From the NCBI RefSeq assembly GCF_031312595.1, contig NZ_CP133592.1, positions 1,736,001 through 1,800,000 of the forward strand: a stretch of DNA of 64,000 nucleotides, in the 5' to 3' direction. This stretch comes from Methanolobus sediminis. Its GTDB lineage: Archaea > Halobacteriota > Methanosarcinia > Methanosarcinales > Methanosarcinaceae. A program made the translations under genes and the position numbers. The number at the start of each line of letters is the position of its first letter. Position 1 is the first letter of the stretch. This document shows, piece after piece, positions 16,612 to 26,382 of this stretch. The notes beneath the pieces are model-generated. The model did no database searches, was not told the origin of the DNA, and was given only the letters and a program-made list of their open reading frames with translations.

Positions 16612-17291
16612 AGGGAATGGTATTCGATTGTTACCACACATTAATCAATATCATCACGGATGAAAACAGTTTTGATACGTACGATACGGTGAGCAAGTGG
16701 CTGAAGTATGAAGGCGTGGTCATTGATGCTCTCAGACTGAAAGATGAATACAAAAACAGGGCAGTAGCCATGGCAGAAAGTTCAGGTGAGGCTTACCCGG
16801 AAATTAAAGTTGAGAAGGTCTTTGAGTCCATATGCAGGGATTTTTCGATATGGGATATCGATGAGGAAGAACTGGCAGTAGCAGCTTCCCGTCTTTTCAG
16901 GTCGGCTTCTTTACGCAAACTGGAAGCATACAACCAAAGTATTATGCTGCTGGAGAAATACCAGGATATTCCAAAATGCATAGTTTCCAACGGACAGCGC
17001 GTATTTTCAGAGCCCGAACTGCGTTTTCTGGGTTTTCATCAGTATTTTGACCATATTATCTTCTCATCAGACCTTGGTTATAAAAAACCTGATAAACGTC
17101 TCTTTGAGAAAGCTCTGGAACTTCTGGGGCTTGAAGCCAGTGAAGTGATATCAATTGGTGATACTCCCAAAAATGACATTATACCTCCACTGGAACTTGG
17201 AATGCAGGCAATGCATATACAAGATGCATGGAATGAAGTGTGGGGCGAGGAAGATTCCATGCCTGAAGAAAATGAATATGAGGACGATTGA
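16590..17291 (+). CDS. HAD-superfamily hydrolase
   Basis: 233 residues with all four HAD motifs: I, VFDCYHTL (nucleophile Asp13; position +2 is Tyr rather than the usual Asp); II, CIVSNGQ; III, KKPDKR; IV, SIGDTPKND. Tyr in motif I is seen in the haloacid-dehalogenase-like subgroup, so phosphatase activity is likely but not certain. A strong SD (AAGGAGG) lies inside the preceding kinase gene, and the two overlap by 22 bp. The acidic C-terminal tail is unusual. Confidence 0.85.
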   Translation: MSESPQVKGMVFDCYHTLINIITDENSFDTYDTVSKWLKYEGVVIDALRLKDEYKNRAVAMAESSGEAYPEIKVEKVFESICRDFSIWDIDEEELAVAASRLFRSASLRKLEAYNQSIMLLEKYQDIPKCIVSNGQRVFSEPELRFLGFHQYFDHIIFSSDLGYKKPDKRLFEKALELLGLEASEVISIGDTPKNDIIPPLELGMQAMHIQDAWNEVWGEEDSMPEENEYEDD

Positions 17292-17627
17292 TCCGTCTTA
17301 TTTTTCCCGTATCCTGCAATCATCTTTGCACATGTTTCTGATAAATTTCTCCACAAAATCGTAATTTTCAAGTGTTCAGAACACAATACTCTTTTCAGCA
17401 AATCCTGCTTTCAGGGCAATTGTCTTAGATTTAGGATAAAAGGTAATTTTGGATATATTCTTCCATTTCAATTCCTGGTTCTGATGCGAAGCTGCCAAGA
17501 ATCCTGTGCCAGACACAGTTGGATTTCCGGGAAGTAGTCTCGCGAATATGAGCAGGAAATTGATTTTACTGTTGTTTGCTTTCTGTTTCTCTCTGGTGAT
17601 GGTACTTACTGATTCGCTGTCAAGATT
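17292..17627. other. 336-bp intergenic region, largely empty
   Basis: Apart from a 27-codon hydrophobic frame on the plus strand (ATG 17548 to TAG 17631, MSRKLILLLFAFCFSL at its start) I see nothing in it. That frame has no good SD and overlaps the stop of the minus-strand membrane protein, so it is not called as a gene. Confidence 0.4.
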
Positions 17628-17954
17628 TTAGGATAGCCTGTATTTGTTGCCGTAATCTGCAATAATAAATAGTGCTGTAAACAGGAACAATATCCCTATC
17701 AACATAAGTGCATAATTCATATCTCTTAAATTGCCGCTTGTGGAATATGCGCTTCCACTAAGGATTGATGGAAGTATGGTAAGTGCTACAATAGCTGCTG
17801 TGATCAGTGTGGCAATTCCAAGCACTCTCAGTAGCTCATTGAGAATGAACCTGTTAGTTAGTATTGAAACATCAATGTCCCATTCTATCTTTTTCTGGGA
17901 ACTCTTTTTTAATTCAGCCTCTACCAATATAATTGTTAAACTTATTTCCAGCAT
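17628..17954 (-). CDS. Two-helix membrane protein coupled to PrsW gene
   Basis: 108 residues with a charged N-terminal part and two hydrophobic segments (about 43-65 and 79-102). The gene overlaps the 3' end of the PrsW-like gene by 13 bp, so they are cotranscribed and probably work together. No family recognised. Confidence 0.65.
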   Translation of the reverse strand: MLEISLTIILVEAELKKSSQKKIEWDIDVSILTNRFILNELLRVLGIATLITAAIVALTILPSILSGSAYSTSGNLRDMNYALMLIGILFLFTALFIIADYGNKYRLS

Positions 17955-18844
17955 CCGGACTGTTGGATTCCCTGTCTGAGACGTTCTGTTTGGAGTCTTT
18001 TGGCTTCACGGTAGTGCCTCCACAGCAGGTAGAATCCTACAATAGCGACAGATATCTGACCGGTGAATACATTGAATGCGGTCTGAGGGAACAATGATAG
18101 TACTTCAGGTAGTCCGTTCCATAATCCATGTAGGGCAGCTACTGTAATGTATCCTCCAATAACTTTGAGGTTAATATGGAATTTGCGGGGTCCGCTCTCT
18201 CTGAACATGGTACTGACAAGAATTGCTGTCCATGTACCATGTCCGATAGGTGCGATAAGTCCTCTTACAAGAGTGATCAGGACTGTTTGCGAAAGGCTTC
18301 CTCCGCTATTTAGGAACGCTGTAAACGCGTATCCTGTACTTTCAAGAGCTGCAAACCCCATTCCTGAAGCGGCTCCGAGGATAAGTCCGTCCATTTCGGA
18401 ATCATGGAAGCAGCGTTTAGCAATAATAAGTACTCCGATTATTTTGGCAAACTCTTCGATAAGTCCCACTTCGAATGAGTAAAATAATGACTTTTGTGAC
18501 AGGAATATCGGTTCAAGAGTAGCTGCTGCCAGTACTCCCAGCATCCCTCCGTAGAAAAAAGCCCATGCGGTTGTTGGCATGTCCAGTTTGCTAAGGTGCC
18601 TTCTCTGGTAGAAGAAAGCAACATAAGTAATAGGTACTAGAAAATTCCCAAGCATTACAACAGTGGGGAATATATTGGTATTACGGGTAGCAGCAAGTGC
18701 AAAAACTCCGAATATATAGAGAAGTAATCCTCCGGTGAAGACCTTAAGCCATGAAAGGTTTCTGTTACTCTGCATTTCCTCATAATTGGGCTGCTGTTCA
18801 GTAGTAGCATTATCCGGTAGTTCTTCAGGAATTGTTATATCCAT
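17942..18844 (-). CDS. PrsW-family intramembrane metalloprotease
   Basis: A 300-residue polytopic membrane protein with the PrsW/CPBP-like catalytic pattern: EEFAK (130-134), FAALE (164-168), HGTW (202-205) and LHGLWN (238-243). These supply the Glu, Glu, His and His/Asn residues expected at the active site. Bacterial PrsW cleaves an anti-sigma factor; archaea lack that pathway, so the target here is unknown. A cytosolic, poorly conserved N-terminus (1-30) precedes the first helix. It is the first gene of a two-gene operon with the small membrane protein downstream. Confidence 0.85.
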   Translation of the reverse strand: MDITIPEELPDNATTEQQPNYEEMQSNRNLSWLKVFTGGLLLYIFGVFALAATRNTNIFPTVVMLGNFLVPITYVAFFYQRRHLSKLDMPTTAWAFFYGGMLGVLAAATLEPIFLSQKSLFYSFEVGLIEEFAKIIGVLIIAKRCFHDSEMDGLILGAASGMGFAALESTGYAFTAFLNSGGSLSQTVLITLVRGLIAPIGHGTWTAILVSTMFRESGPRKFHINLKVIGGYITVAALHGLWNGLPEVLSLFPQTAFNVFTGQISVAIVGFYLLWRHYREAKRLQTERLRQGIQQSGCWK

Positions 18845-18996
18845 TTTATCTCGTTACCTTAGTTCTCCATAATATTGTAAGATAACAAAACTTATTTTTA
18901 TTTAAAGATACTTGGATGTATATCTCAGAAGCTGTATTTTTATAACTTATTCAAAGTCAGCAGTGTTAATCTGTATAAATCTATGGAAATGTCAAT

Positions 18997-19452
18997 ATGT
19001 CAGTGAAGGATGATACATTATCAGAATGGGAAAGGAAACAACTTCTTACAGCCTTGCATTCCAGGCTTTTCTGGGTAGGAGAAGAAATTCCATACTCTAT
19101 TGAAATTAAAGACAAAAAATGTAATTTGCACGAACGTGTATGGGAACTGATAAATAAAGACAATATTACCGATGAAGACAGAAAGCATATTGAGGAGTAT
19201 ATAAGTTATCTCCGGGAAAAAGAGCAGGAAGACGAAACAAAGCTCAAGACTGAGAAACTCACAAGAAAAGAAGCAAAGGCTATTTTCAATGAAACCGGAG
19301 GAATTTTAAGAGCCATTATGGATCTCAGGGAAGTAGAGGACGGGACTGTAAAAATGAAAGAAAAAGAGTTTCATAATATCTTTTTTAAGGAACGTGTGGC
19401 TGAAGCGCGAAGATGGCTTCGGTTCCTGCAGGATTCTGGTGGCCTTACATAA
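18997..19452 (+). CDS. Conserved archaeal protein (possibly DUF5788)
   Basis: 151 residues, soluble, highly charged and helical. The N-terminal SEWERKQLLTALHSRLFWVG and later AKAIFNETGGILRAIMDL (about 91-108) look like conserved blocks. I tentatively place it with the archaeal DUF5788 family from memory; the function is unknown. It is divergent from prsW and has its own TATA-rich upstream region. Confidence 0.6.
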   Translation: MSVKDDTLSEWERKQLLTALHSRLFWVGEEIPYSIEIKDKKCNLHERVWELINKDNITDEDRKHIEEYISYLREKEQEDETKLKTEKLTRKEAKAIFNETGGILRAIMDLREVEDGTVKMKEKEFHNIFFKERVAEARRWLRFLQDSGGLT

Positions 19453-19536
19453 CTTTTTTTCTGTATGTATGATGTTTGTAAATATGCCAAATACATCATC
19501 ATAATGATAATCACTATATACCATTGTATAGATATA

Positions 19537-19545
19537 TTTATATAG
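19537..19545 (+). promoter_or_regulatory. Strong TATA box facing a region without a called gene
   Basis: TTTATATAG within a very AT-rich stretch. Start of transcription is expected near 19567, three bases before the first of three consecutive hairpins. No called plus-strand gene lies downstream before 23139. Confidence 0.5.
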
Positions 19546-19566
19546 TATGTTATATTTGTAGAATAT

Positions 19567-19790
19567 GCAGTCACAGCCAAAACGCAGGCATGTGACAGAG
19601 AAATGTCCCAAAATGGTACGATATGGACATCATCAAACCCGCCAAAAAAACGGATTGGATTGCATAGGAATGTGGGATGGAGATATTCCCCTCAATATTT
19701 TCAAGTTGCACTACCCACATTCCCTCCGTCAATCATGAGTATGAGCAAAGGCAGGGAGTAAAATAGCATTCTACAGAATGCGGAGTTATT
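19567..19790 (+). ncRNA. Candidate structured non-coding RNA (or 52-codon mRNA)
   Basis: After the TATA box come three perfect stems in a row: GTCACA/TGTGAC (19570-19575/19591-19596), ATGTCC/GGACAT (19603-19608/19625-19630) and GGAATGTGGG/CCCACATTCC (19667-19676/19714-19723). A near-palindrome, GCATTCTACAGAATGC (19766-19781), follows. The base composition is richer in G+C than the surroundings. The alternative is a 52-residue frame, ATG 19603 to TAA 19761, with no good SD and an unusual composition. No match to RNase P, SRP or tRNA patterns is seen. I favour an sRNA but cannot exclude the small protein. Confidence 0.4.
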
Positions 19791-19812
19791 GTCATTTCAT
19801 TTACTCAATGCC

Positions 19813-22272
19813 TTAGTTACCTTCTTCTATTCTTTTTGCACTTTCATACATCCAGTTTGCATCATCTTTTCTTCCCATGAGCTCAAGCACGTAGCCCAGA
19901 TTCTCAAGGGTTATTGTCACATAGGATCGGTATGTTTTATTTTCAGGATTCTGGTCCATGATGGCAGCGTATGATCGCAGTGCGTTCTCATAACTTTTCT
20001 TTGCTTCACCATACATTCCTGCATTCAGGAAAAAGGCACCCATGCCATCAAGTACACCTGCATGGTCAAGTTCATATTCAACATTTGAAGGGTCAGCATT
20101 CATAAGATTCCTGTAGGTTTCCAGGGAAGTAAGGAATCTCTTTTCTGCCTCGTTCGCAATTCCAGCCCCTACTGCCAGCTCGGCAAGTCTTGTGTTTAGT
20201 GCTGCAATCCTTTCAACCGGATACATATTTTCAGGTTCCAGAGCAGCAAGTTCTGAATATGCTTCAAGTGCATAATTACACATGTAACCGGATTCTTCTG
20301 TTTCTCCCTTCTCTGAAAGAGTATATGCAATTCCATCGATGACAGATGCTTTGTTTACAAGTATCTGGATGTTGTCAGGATATTTTTCTGCAAGGGCATT
20401 GTATTTTGATAGCAGGAATTCCAGGGTCTCAAGTTTCTTGTCGATCTGCTTATTTGAGGCAGACATTTCCATCTTCTCAAGCAGTTTTATGATCTTAGGA
20501 ATGTATCTGCCTGAATCTTCATCCTCCTGAATTTGCTCATAAAGCTTCAGTGCGTCCATTAACTGTCCCATTGCAACCATTATGTCTGCTTTCTTTCCCT
20601 GTATCTCTTTCATTCTTCCTGCGTTCCTTCCTTCCAGGTCAGGGATAATACCAAGCAGTTCTGCTCTGATCTCAAGAATACGGTCATATTCCTTTGCGAT
20701 GAAATCAACATCACCGGTATGGTCTGCTTTCTTCTCAAGCTCTAAAAGAATGATGTCTATATTGTCTTTAATGTCCCTGTCTGTTTCACCACTCTTTATA
20801 AGTTCCATATAGCTGATCAAAGCTTCATCATAGCGCCCAAGATCAAATTGTACCTTTGCTGTGTTCTTCAGAACCTCATTCATCTTAGAATCATCTCCAG
20901 TTGCATGCTTCACGGTCTCATATATGGATAAGGCCTTCCTGAAATTCTCAAGGGCTTCAGAATATCGTTTTTCTTCAGCAAGTATCAGTCCTGTTTCTTT
21001 GCACATATCTGCACTGATGAGTCCGAGTTCAAGGTTGTCCTGGCCAGTTTTTCCTATTTTATCTCCAAGTTGTCTGTATAGATCAAGTTTAGATTCGTTT
21101 TCTTTTTTAAGCTCTGCAAAAGCCAGCATGTCTTCAATAATAGCTACTGCAGCATGGATTGTATTATTGTCATCACCTTCTCTTTGAAGGATATTTACAA
21201 CAATATCTACTGCTTCTTCTATATTTCGAATCGCACCTTCTATATCATCTGAATCTTTCAGGAGATTTCCAATAATATCAAGTGAGAATGCCACATTAAG
21301 CTGGTATGAAGTATTTTCAGGTTCAGAGGCAAGTATTTTTCTTGATGCATCAAGTATTAGTCCGTATTTTTCCATCAGTTTCTGAGTATCTTCCTCTGCT
21401 TCCAGAAGCCTGTTCATATCTCTCAGGATACCGATGCTTATCTTCCTGCCAGAGTCATCCTCTTTTTCATTGTCAATGAATGCAGAAGCAATTTCCAGTG
21501 CCTCTTTCAATTTAGAGAGTGCAGCATCTTCCCGGCCTTCATTTTCAAGTATATGGGCGCTGTTTTGCAGGATGGCAGCAACTTTCAGGGAGTTACTCCC
21601 TTCATCTTCCGCTTCTTCCATATACAACTGCAGCAGTTTTTCGTATTTTTCTTTCTCCATTTCGGATGCATTTTCCAGAGGAATGTTCAATAGGTTCTCA
21701 CGAATGATTTTTTTCTTTTGCAGATTGCTGTTATCATCGTGTTTTTCTGCATCAGATCCTTCCTGAAGTTCAAGAGCCTCTTCAAAAGCATCAAATGCCC
21801 TCTCATATTTTCCGGTTTCAGCAAACAGGGCACCCATATTATTCAGAGTGGATATCATGTTGGTGATATGTGACTGGTTTGAAGGATCTTTCTGCACAAG
21901 GTCCCGATAGTTCTGCGCAGCAATAGCATACCTGTCCCCAGCTTCCATTTTCCTTCCTGCATTCTCAAGTGCAAGTGCCATGTTACTGAACATATTAGCT
22001 CTCTGCTCCGGCAAAAGGTAATCTGGCTCACTTTCAACAATATTTGCAGCTTTTACGTATCTTTCCAGAGCTTCCTCTTTTTTCCCCTGTGAGAATAGCA
22101 GGTCTGCATATGTCTGCAACACTGCAACCTCAATCTGCGGTGAATCGGCATGTTTTGCCTGCTCAGCTGCCTGTTTTAAAATTTCCAGTGCATCTTCATG
22201 CTGTCCCTTCTCAATAAGGCTTACTCCTTTGTTGAAGTGCCTGTATGCCATATCTCTTGCTCTTTTGGACAT
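19813..22272 (-). CDS. Large cytosolic tetratricopeptide-repeat protein
   Basis: 819 residues, almost wholly TPR-like helical hairpins. The canonical units are clearest at the ends (AYRHFNKGVSLIEKGQHEDAL near 10-30; SYENALRSYAAIMDQNPEN near 765-785). It has no signal peptide or membrane segment, so it is a cytosolic scaffold. It is very acidic. No enzymatic domain is seen. Other TPR genes lie at 23139 and 27142. Such proteins are abundant in Methanosarcinaceae; the partners are unknown. Confidence 0.85.
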   Translation of the reverse strand: MSKRARDMAYRHFNKGVSLIEKGQHEDALEILKQAAEQAKHADSPQIEVAVLQTYADLLFSQGKKEEALERYVKAANIVESEPDYLLPEQRANMFSNMALALENAGRKMEAGDRYAIAAQNYRDLVQKDPSNQSHITNMISTLNNMGALFAETGKYERAFDAFEEALELQEGSDAEKHDDNSNLQKKKIIRENLLNIPLENASEMEKEKYEKLLQLYMEEAEDEGSNSLKVAAILQNSAHILENEGREDAALSKLKEALEIASAFIDNEKEDDSGRKISIGILRDMNRLLEAEEDTQKLMEKYGLILDASRKILASEPENTSYQLNVAFSLDIIGNLLKDSDDIEGAIRNIEEAVDIVVNILQREGDDNNTIHAAVAIIEDMLAFAELKKENESKLDLYRQLGDKIGKTGQDNLELGLISADMCKETGLILAEEKRYSEALENFRKALSIYETVKHATGDDSKMNEVLKNTAKVQFDLGRYDEALISYMELIKSGETDRDIKDNIDIILLELEKKADHTGDVDFIAKEYDRILEIRAELLGIIPDLEGRNAGRMKEIQGKKADIMVAMGQLMDALKLYEQIQEDEDSGRYIPKIIKLLEKMEMSASNKQIDKKLETLEFLLSKYNALAEKYPDNIQILVNKASVIDGIAYTLSEKGETEESGYMCNYALEAYSELAALEPENMYPVERIAALNTRLAELAVGAGIANEAEKRFLTSLETYRNLMNADPSNVEYELDHAGVLDGMGAFFLNAGMYGEAKKSYENALRSYAAIMDQNPENKTYRSYVTITLENLGYVLELMGRKDDANWMYESAKRIEEGN

Positions 22273-22387
22273 GTTGCTCTCGGTTTATTTAATGATGATA
22301 AAGTAAACAAATAAATCTTCCTATTTATTTTTCCAAGAAAAATAATATTTAATGATTTTATTGACCCTGCTTTTTAGGTGGAAGTAT

Positions 22388-22984
22388 CTATATAATAGTA
22401 ACCCTGTTCTTGGTTATGTTAATAAGCTTTTCCTGAAAACTATCTTTGTAATCTGAATCTACTTCCACTGTAAAAGAAACAACTTCTGAGAAATCTGTTT
22501 TTAATATCGTGCCGTACTGTTCTGCAAACCTGGAAACAGTATCCATATCAGAATAATCTGATTCGATTTTCACTACAGACTTTTCAGTAACTTCGATGAT
22601 ACCTGCATTTTCAATGGCTTCAATGGCCGCCTCCCTGTAAGCTCTGGCAAGTCCTCCGAATCCAAGTTTGACCCCTCCAAAATACCGGGTTACAACGACT
22701 GCAACGTTGCTTAGTTCCTTCATCTCAAGGATCTTGAAAACAGGTTTTCCTGAACTTCCGGCAGGTTCACCATCATCATCATACTTCATTGCAAGCATGT
22801 TGTCCCTGTTTATCAGGTATGCTGAAACGTTGTGGTTTGCATCATGGTGGCGTTCTTTGATGGAAGATACAAATGATTTCGCCTCTTCTTCGGTCTCCAC
22901 TGGAATGGCATAGGCAATAAATATGGAGTTCTTTATCTCTTTCTGTGCTTGTCCTGATTCTCTCAAAGTTTTAATGCCTGCCAA
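22388..22984 (-). CDS. YigZ/IMPACT (UPF0029) family protein
   Basis: 198 residues. The UPF0029 signature is present as YDDDGEPAGSSGKP (about 67-80) and VVVTRYFGGVKLGFGGLARAY (about 95-115; here shown only for location). A C-terminal DUF1949 domain of about 65 residues follows. Bacterial YigZ binds nucleic acids and eukaryotic IMPACT regulates GCN2; in archaea the role is unknown. It lies downstream of no obvious partner: the TPR gene follows 115 bp later on the same strand, and the exported TPR protein is divergent. Confidence 0.9.
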   Translation of the reverse strand: MAGIKTLRESGQAQKEIKNSIFIAYAIPVETEEEAKSFVSSIKERHHDANHNVSAYLINRDNMLAMKYDDDGEPAGSSGKPVFKILEMKELSNVAVVVTRYFGGVKLGFGGLARAYREAAIEAIENAGIIEVTEKSVVKIESDYSDMDTVSRFAEQYGTILKTDFSEVVSFTVEVDSDYKDSFQEKLINITKNRVTII

Positions 22985-23138
22985 TGTTTGATCTCCTTTT
23001 CTTCATCCCTCTTAATATATTCTTCACGCCATGATAATCAGTTACGAGCGACAATTTAAATTAGATATATGTAAATACTTTTGATTACTATATCGGATTA
23101 CAATTATTAGTAAAACATCTCATTAGTCAGGTAATGTT

Positions 23139-26100
23139 ATGGTCTTTAAAAACTCTGTCCTCGGCATAATACTCCTGTTGGCTTTGATCTTTTTTTGTCC
23201 TTTAGCTAACAGTCTGGGTCAGGAAGCCAGGGATTTCAACTCAATTGCAGTTTCTATGGCTGAAAACGGATCGTATGATGAGGCTATTGCCTATTATAAT
23301 AAAGCACTTGAGGCAGAACCTGATTACATTCAGGCCCTTGATAACAAAGGCTCCACGCTTTATCTGGCGGGTGATTACAATGAGGCTTCAAAAGTATTTG
23401 ACCGTATACTTTCCATTTATCCTGATTCACCTGCAGCCCTTTTCAAAAAAGGTATGGTCCTTTCCAGTCTGGGTCAGGATGAAGAAGCCATTGAATATTA
23501 CAACAGATCACTTGTGCTGATTGTCAATGAAAGCACACTCGATTATGAAACAGTCTTTGACATTGGTATTTTTTCGTTGGTCGATATTTCAGATGACAGT
23601 AAAACTCCTGACATATCATTTGACCCAAGGTTGCCAAGCGTCTGGTACCAAAAAGCAGTTTCTCTTGAAGACCTTGGACGATATAATGAATCCATGTATT
23701 ATTATGATCAGGTTATTGATCTTGCAGAGTCTCAATCTTCAAAATTCTCAATGAAGGCAGCCAGTCTTTATAAACTGAACAAGTACAACGATTCGATTGA
23801 TTATTATAACAGGGCACTTGAGATTGAACCTGATAACTCAAAGTACTGGTATGGAAAAGGAATGGCATATGACGGACTGGATGACTACAATGCTGCCATC
23901 TCTGCTTATGATGAGGCAATCTATTACGATTCTGAAAATATCAATGCTATCTATAACAAGGCAGTTGACCTTGACAAAATGGGCCAGTCCGATCTTGCGG
24001 TACTACAATATAATGCTTACCTGGCACTGGATCCGTATGCTGTCGATATATGGTACAAGATGGGGACTACCTATGAAGAGCTTGGAGATTATGCATCTGC
24101 ACTTAAAGCTTATAATCAGGTTCTTGTTTATGAGCCTGAAAATGGTGAGGTATGGACCCGAAAAGGTGCTGTTCTCGACATCCTGGGAAGATACCAGGAA
24201 GCCATTGATGCATATGATAAAGCACTTCTGGCGGGCACTGATAAAAAGGCTTCAGGTACTTATGGTGCAGGAGCCGGACTTTTTGGAATGCCTGTAGAAG
24301 TATCGGACTGTTTTTCAGAAACGTCGGATATCAAATCTAATTCCGCACTTATCTGGTATAATAAGGGTCTTGCTTTCTACAAGATGGGCAACTATGAAAG
24401 TGCAATTGAAGCATTAGATAATGCGGCTGCAACTGAATACGATCATCCTCAATTATGGTATTATATGGCAGTTTCTTATGAGAACCTCGGAATGTATGAT
24501 GAAGCTGTAAGTTCATATGAAAAAGCAGTTAAGGTAGACGACTCATGTCCAAGAGTATATTATGATCTTGCACTGGATTATGATCGTTTGGGTGAGTACA
24601 GCTCTGCTCAAAAGGCTTACACTAAAGCGGTGCAACTGGAACCTAACTTCACAGCAGCCTATTATAACAAAGCTCTTGACCTTGATAATCTGGAAAAGTA
24701 TGATGAATCTGTAGACGTATATTCAAAGGTTCTTGAACTGCAGCCCGCTTCCATTGATACATTACTCAGGAAAGGAAATGCATTGAATAAGATTGGTGAA
24801 TATGAAGAAGCTATAAGCTGTTATGAACAGATACTGCAGATCGCCCCGACTAACGCCGTGGCAAAATTCCAGCTTGAAGTGAACAGAGAGATTCTTGATA
24901 GTGCGAATAAGAGTTCTTCTTATGTTGTTCCTTCAACGGTTTTTGGTGTTATGGACAATAATATTTTCAGTTCTGACATCTTTATATGGTATTCATCAAA
25001 TCCCTTTGAAGGCTCTTACTCCACCAATTTAAATGATGCTGAGATATTAGGTGATGTAGTCACGTATGATAATGTGTGGGTTTCCAGAGGTTTGACTCTT
25101 GAACGTTTATCCATGAACAACCAGGCAGTAGAATCATACACTACAGCTTTACTTCTTAATCCGTCCTCGTCCAAAGCATGGGTAAGCCTTGCATCTTCTT
25201 ACGAACAATTGGGTGAATATTCAAATGCCGTCACCTGCTATGAACAGGCAGTGTTACTTAATCCATCTGACAAAGATGCGTGGTACAGTAAAGGTCTGTC
25301 TCACTTTAATAATGGTGACAACCAGTTAGCTGTGGAATCATTCTCCAGGGTGCTTCAGCAGGATCCTGATAATCAGGATGCACTTTATTATGAGGCAATG
25401 GCTTATGATAATCTGGGAATGTACACTGAATCTCTCAAATCCTATGAGTCTATCCTCAAAAATGACGCCCAGAATACAGATGTCTGGTACAAGGCAGGTT
25501 CAGCAGCATATAATCTTGGACTCTATGAAAATTCTATAGATTCTTTCAACCGTGTGCTTATGTATGATCCTGGCAACGTATCCGTGCTTAAGATGCAAAG
25601 CAATGCAGCAGTAAGTCTTGGTGAGTATGATACTGCACTGGAGTATTATGACAGGATACTTGATGTAACACCGGCTGATTCAATCACACTCTTTGGAAAA
25701 GCTTCCATCTATACTCTCCTTGAAAGATATGATGAAGCAATTGCAACTTACGATTCAATACTGGAACTTGAGCCTACCAATGTGAAAGCACTGAACAGCA
25801 AAGGTTTCACTTATTATCTGATGGGTGATCTTGATGTTGCTACAATATGTTTCGAAGCGGCAGCAGCAGAAGATCCGGCAAGTGTATCTGCATGGTATCA
25901 TCTGGGCATGCTATCGTATATGAGAAGTAGCTATAAGGGTTCTGTCTACTATTATGATAAAGCCCTGGAACTTGATCCTTTATGCATTACTGCATTGTAT
26001 AACAAGGGCTTTATATTGAACATAATGGGTGAGGTAGATGCTGCAGTGGAATGTTATGACAGGATACTGGCAATTGATCCAGACTCGACATCAGCTCTGT

Positions 26101-26327
26101 ATAACAAACAGTTTGCTCTCTATCGTATCGGTAAATCAGTATCTGCCGACGAAACGAAAGTAAAACTGGAGGCAATAGATCCTGGCTTTACAGCAGCCCT
26201 TGATGACAGAGGTACTAAGTTCTTCCTGCCAACGTCATATAGTGATAGTCTGGATTATGAACTGCCGTCCCGATGGTATTTTGATACCGCGGGCAGTACA
26301 GTAGCTAATACGACTGCAAGTACATGA
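23139..26327 (+). CDS. Exported giant tetratricopeptide-repeat protein
   Basis: 1062 residues with a signal peptide (hydrophobic 9-27, then QEARD) and roughly two dozen 34-residue TPR units of the Y(D/N)EAI.YY.KALE..P form. Three inserts interrupt the array: about 128-170, 365-402 and 590-660, the last being beta-rich and aromatic. There is no C-terminal anchor. It should fold as a long superhelix outside the membrane or under the S-layer and bind proteins or glycans. Tyr and Asp are strongly enriched. Start chosen at ATG 23139 in front of the signal peptide. Partner unknown. Confidence 0.88.
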   Translation: MVFKNSVLGIILLLALIFFCPLANSLGQEARDFNSIAVSMAENGSYDEAIAYYNKALEAEPDYIQALDNKGSTLYLAGDYNEASKVFDRILSIYPDSPAALFKKGMVLSSLGQDEEAIEYYNRSLVLIVNESTLDYETVFDIGIFSLVDISDDSKTPDISFDPRLPSVWYQKAVSLEDLGRYNESMYYYDQVIDLAESQSSKFSMKAASLYKLNKYNDSIDYYNRALEIEPDNSKYWYGKGMAYDGLDDYNAAISAYDEAIYYDSENINAIYNKAVDLDKMGQSDLAVLQYNAYLALDPYAVDIWYKMGTTYEELGDYASALKAYNQVLVYEPENGEVWTRKGAVLDILGRYQEAIDAYDKALLAGTDKKASGTYGAGAGLFGMPVEVSDCFSETSDIKSNSALIWYNKGLAFYKMGNYESAIEALDNAAATEYDHPQLWYYMAVSYENLGMYDEAVSSYEKAVKVDDSCPRVYYDLALDYDRLGEYSSAQKAYTKAVQLEPNFTAAYYNKALDLDNLEKYDESVDVYSKVLELQPASIDTLLRKGNALNKIGEYEEAISCYEQILQIAPTNAVAKFQLEVNREILDSANKSSSYVVPSTVFGVMDNNIFSSDIFIWYSSNPFEGSYSTNLNDAEILGDVVTYDNVWVSRGLTLERLSMNNQAVESYTTALLLNPSSSKAWVSLASSYEQLGEYSNAVTCYEQAVLLNPSDKDAWYSKGLSHFNNGDNQLAVESFSRVLQQDPDNQDALYYEAMAYDNLGMYTESLKSYESILKNDAQNTDVWYKAGSAAYNLGLYENSIDSFNRVLMYDPGNVSVLKMQSNAAVSLGEYDTALEYYDRILDVTPADSITLFGKASIYTLLERYDEAIATYDSILELEPTNVKALNSKGFTYYLMGDLDVATICFEAAAAEDPASVSAWYHLGMLSYMRSSYKGSVYYYDKALELDPLCITALYNKGFILNIMGEVDAAVECYDRILAIDPDSTSALYNKQFALYRIGKSVSADETKVKLEAIDPGFTAALDDRGTKFFLPTSYSDSLDYELPSRWYFDTAGSTVANTTAST

Positions 26328-26382
26328 TCCGTGTCTGACCTTATCACACAAACTTTATTGTACATAAAGCCAATTACAGCCC

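Noticed and set aside
17548-17631. 27-codon hydrophobic peptide
   Set aside because: No SD, overlaps the end of the opposing gene, and short hydrophobic frames are common by chance.
20339-21766. Several plus-strand Ser/Phe-rich frames
   Set aside because: They are shadows of the Glu/Lys-rich TPR gene on the minus strand; the Ser/Phe bias is what antisense of such codons gives.
23139-26327. DNA tandem repeat array
   Set aside because: The periodicity is at protein level (34-residue TPRs); the DNA repeats are too diverged to be a recent expansion.
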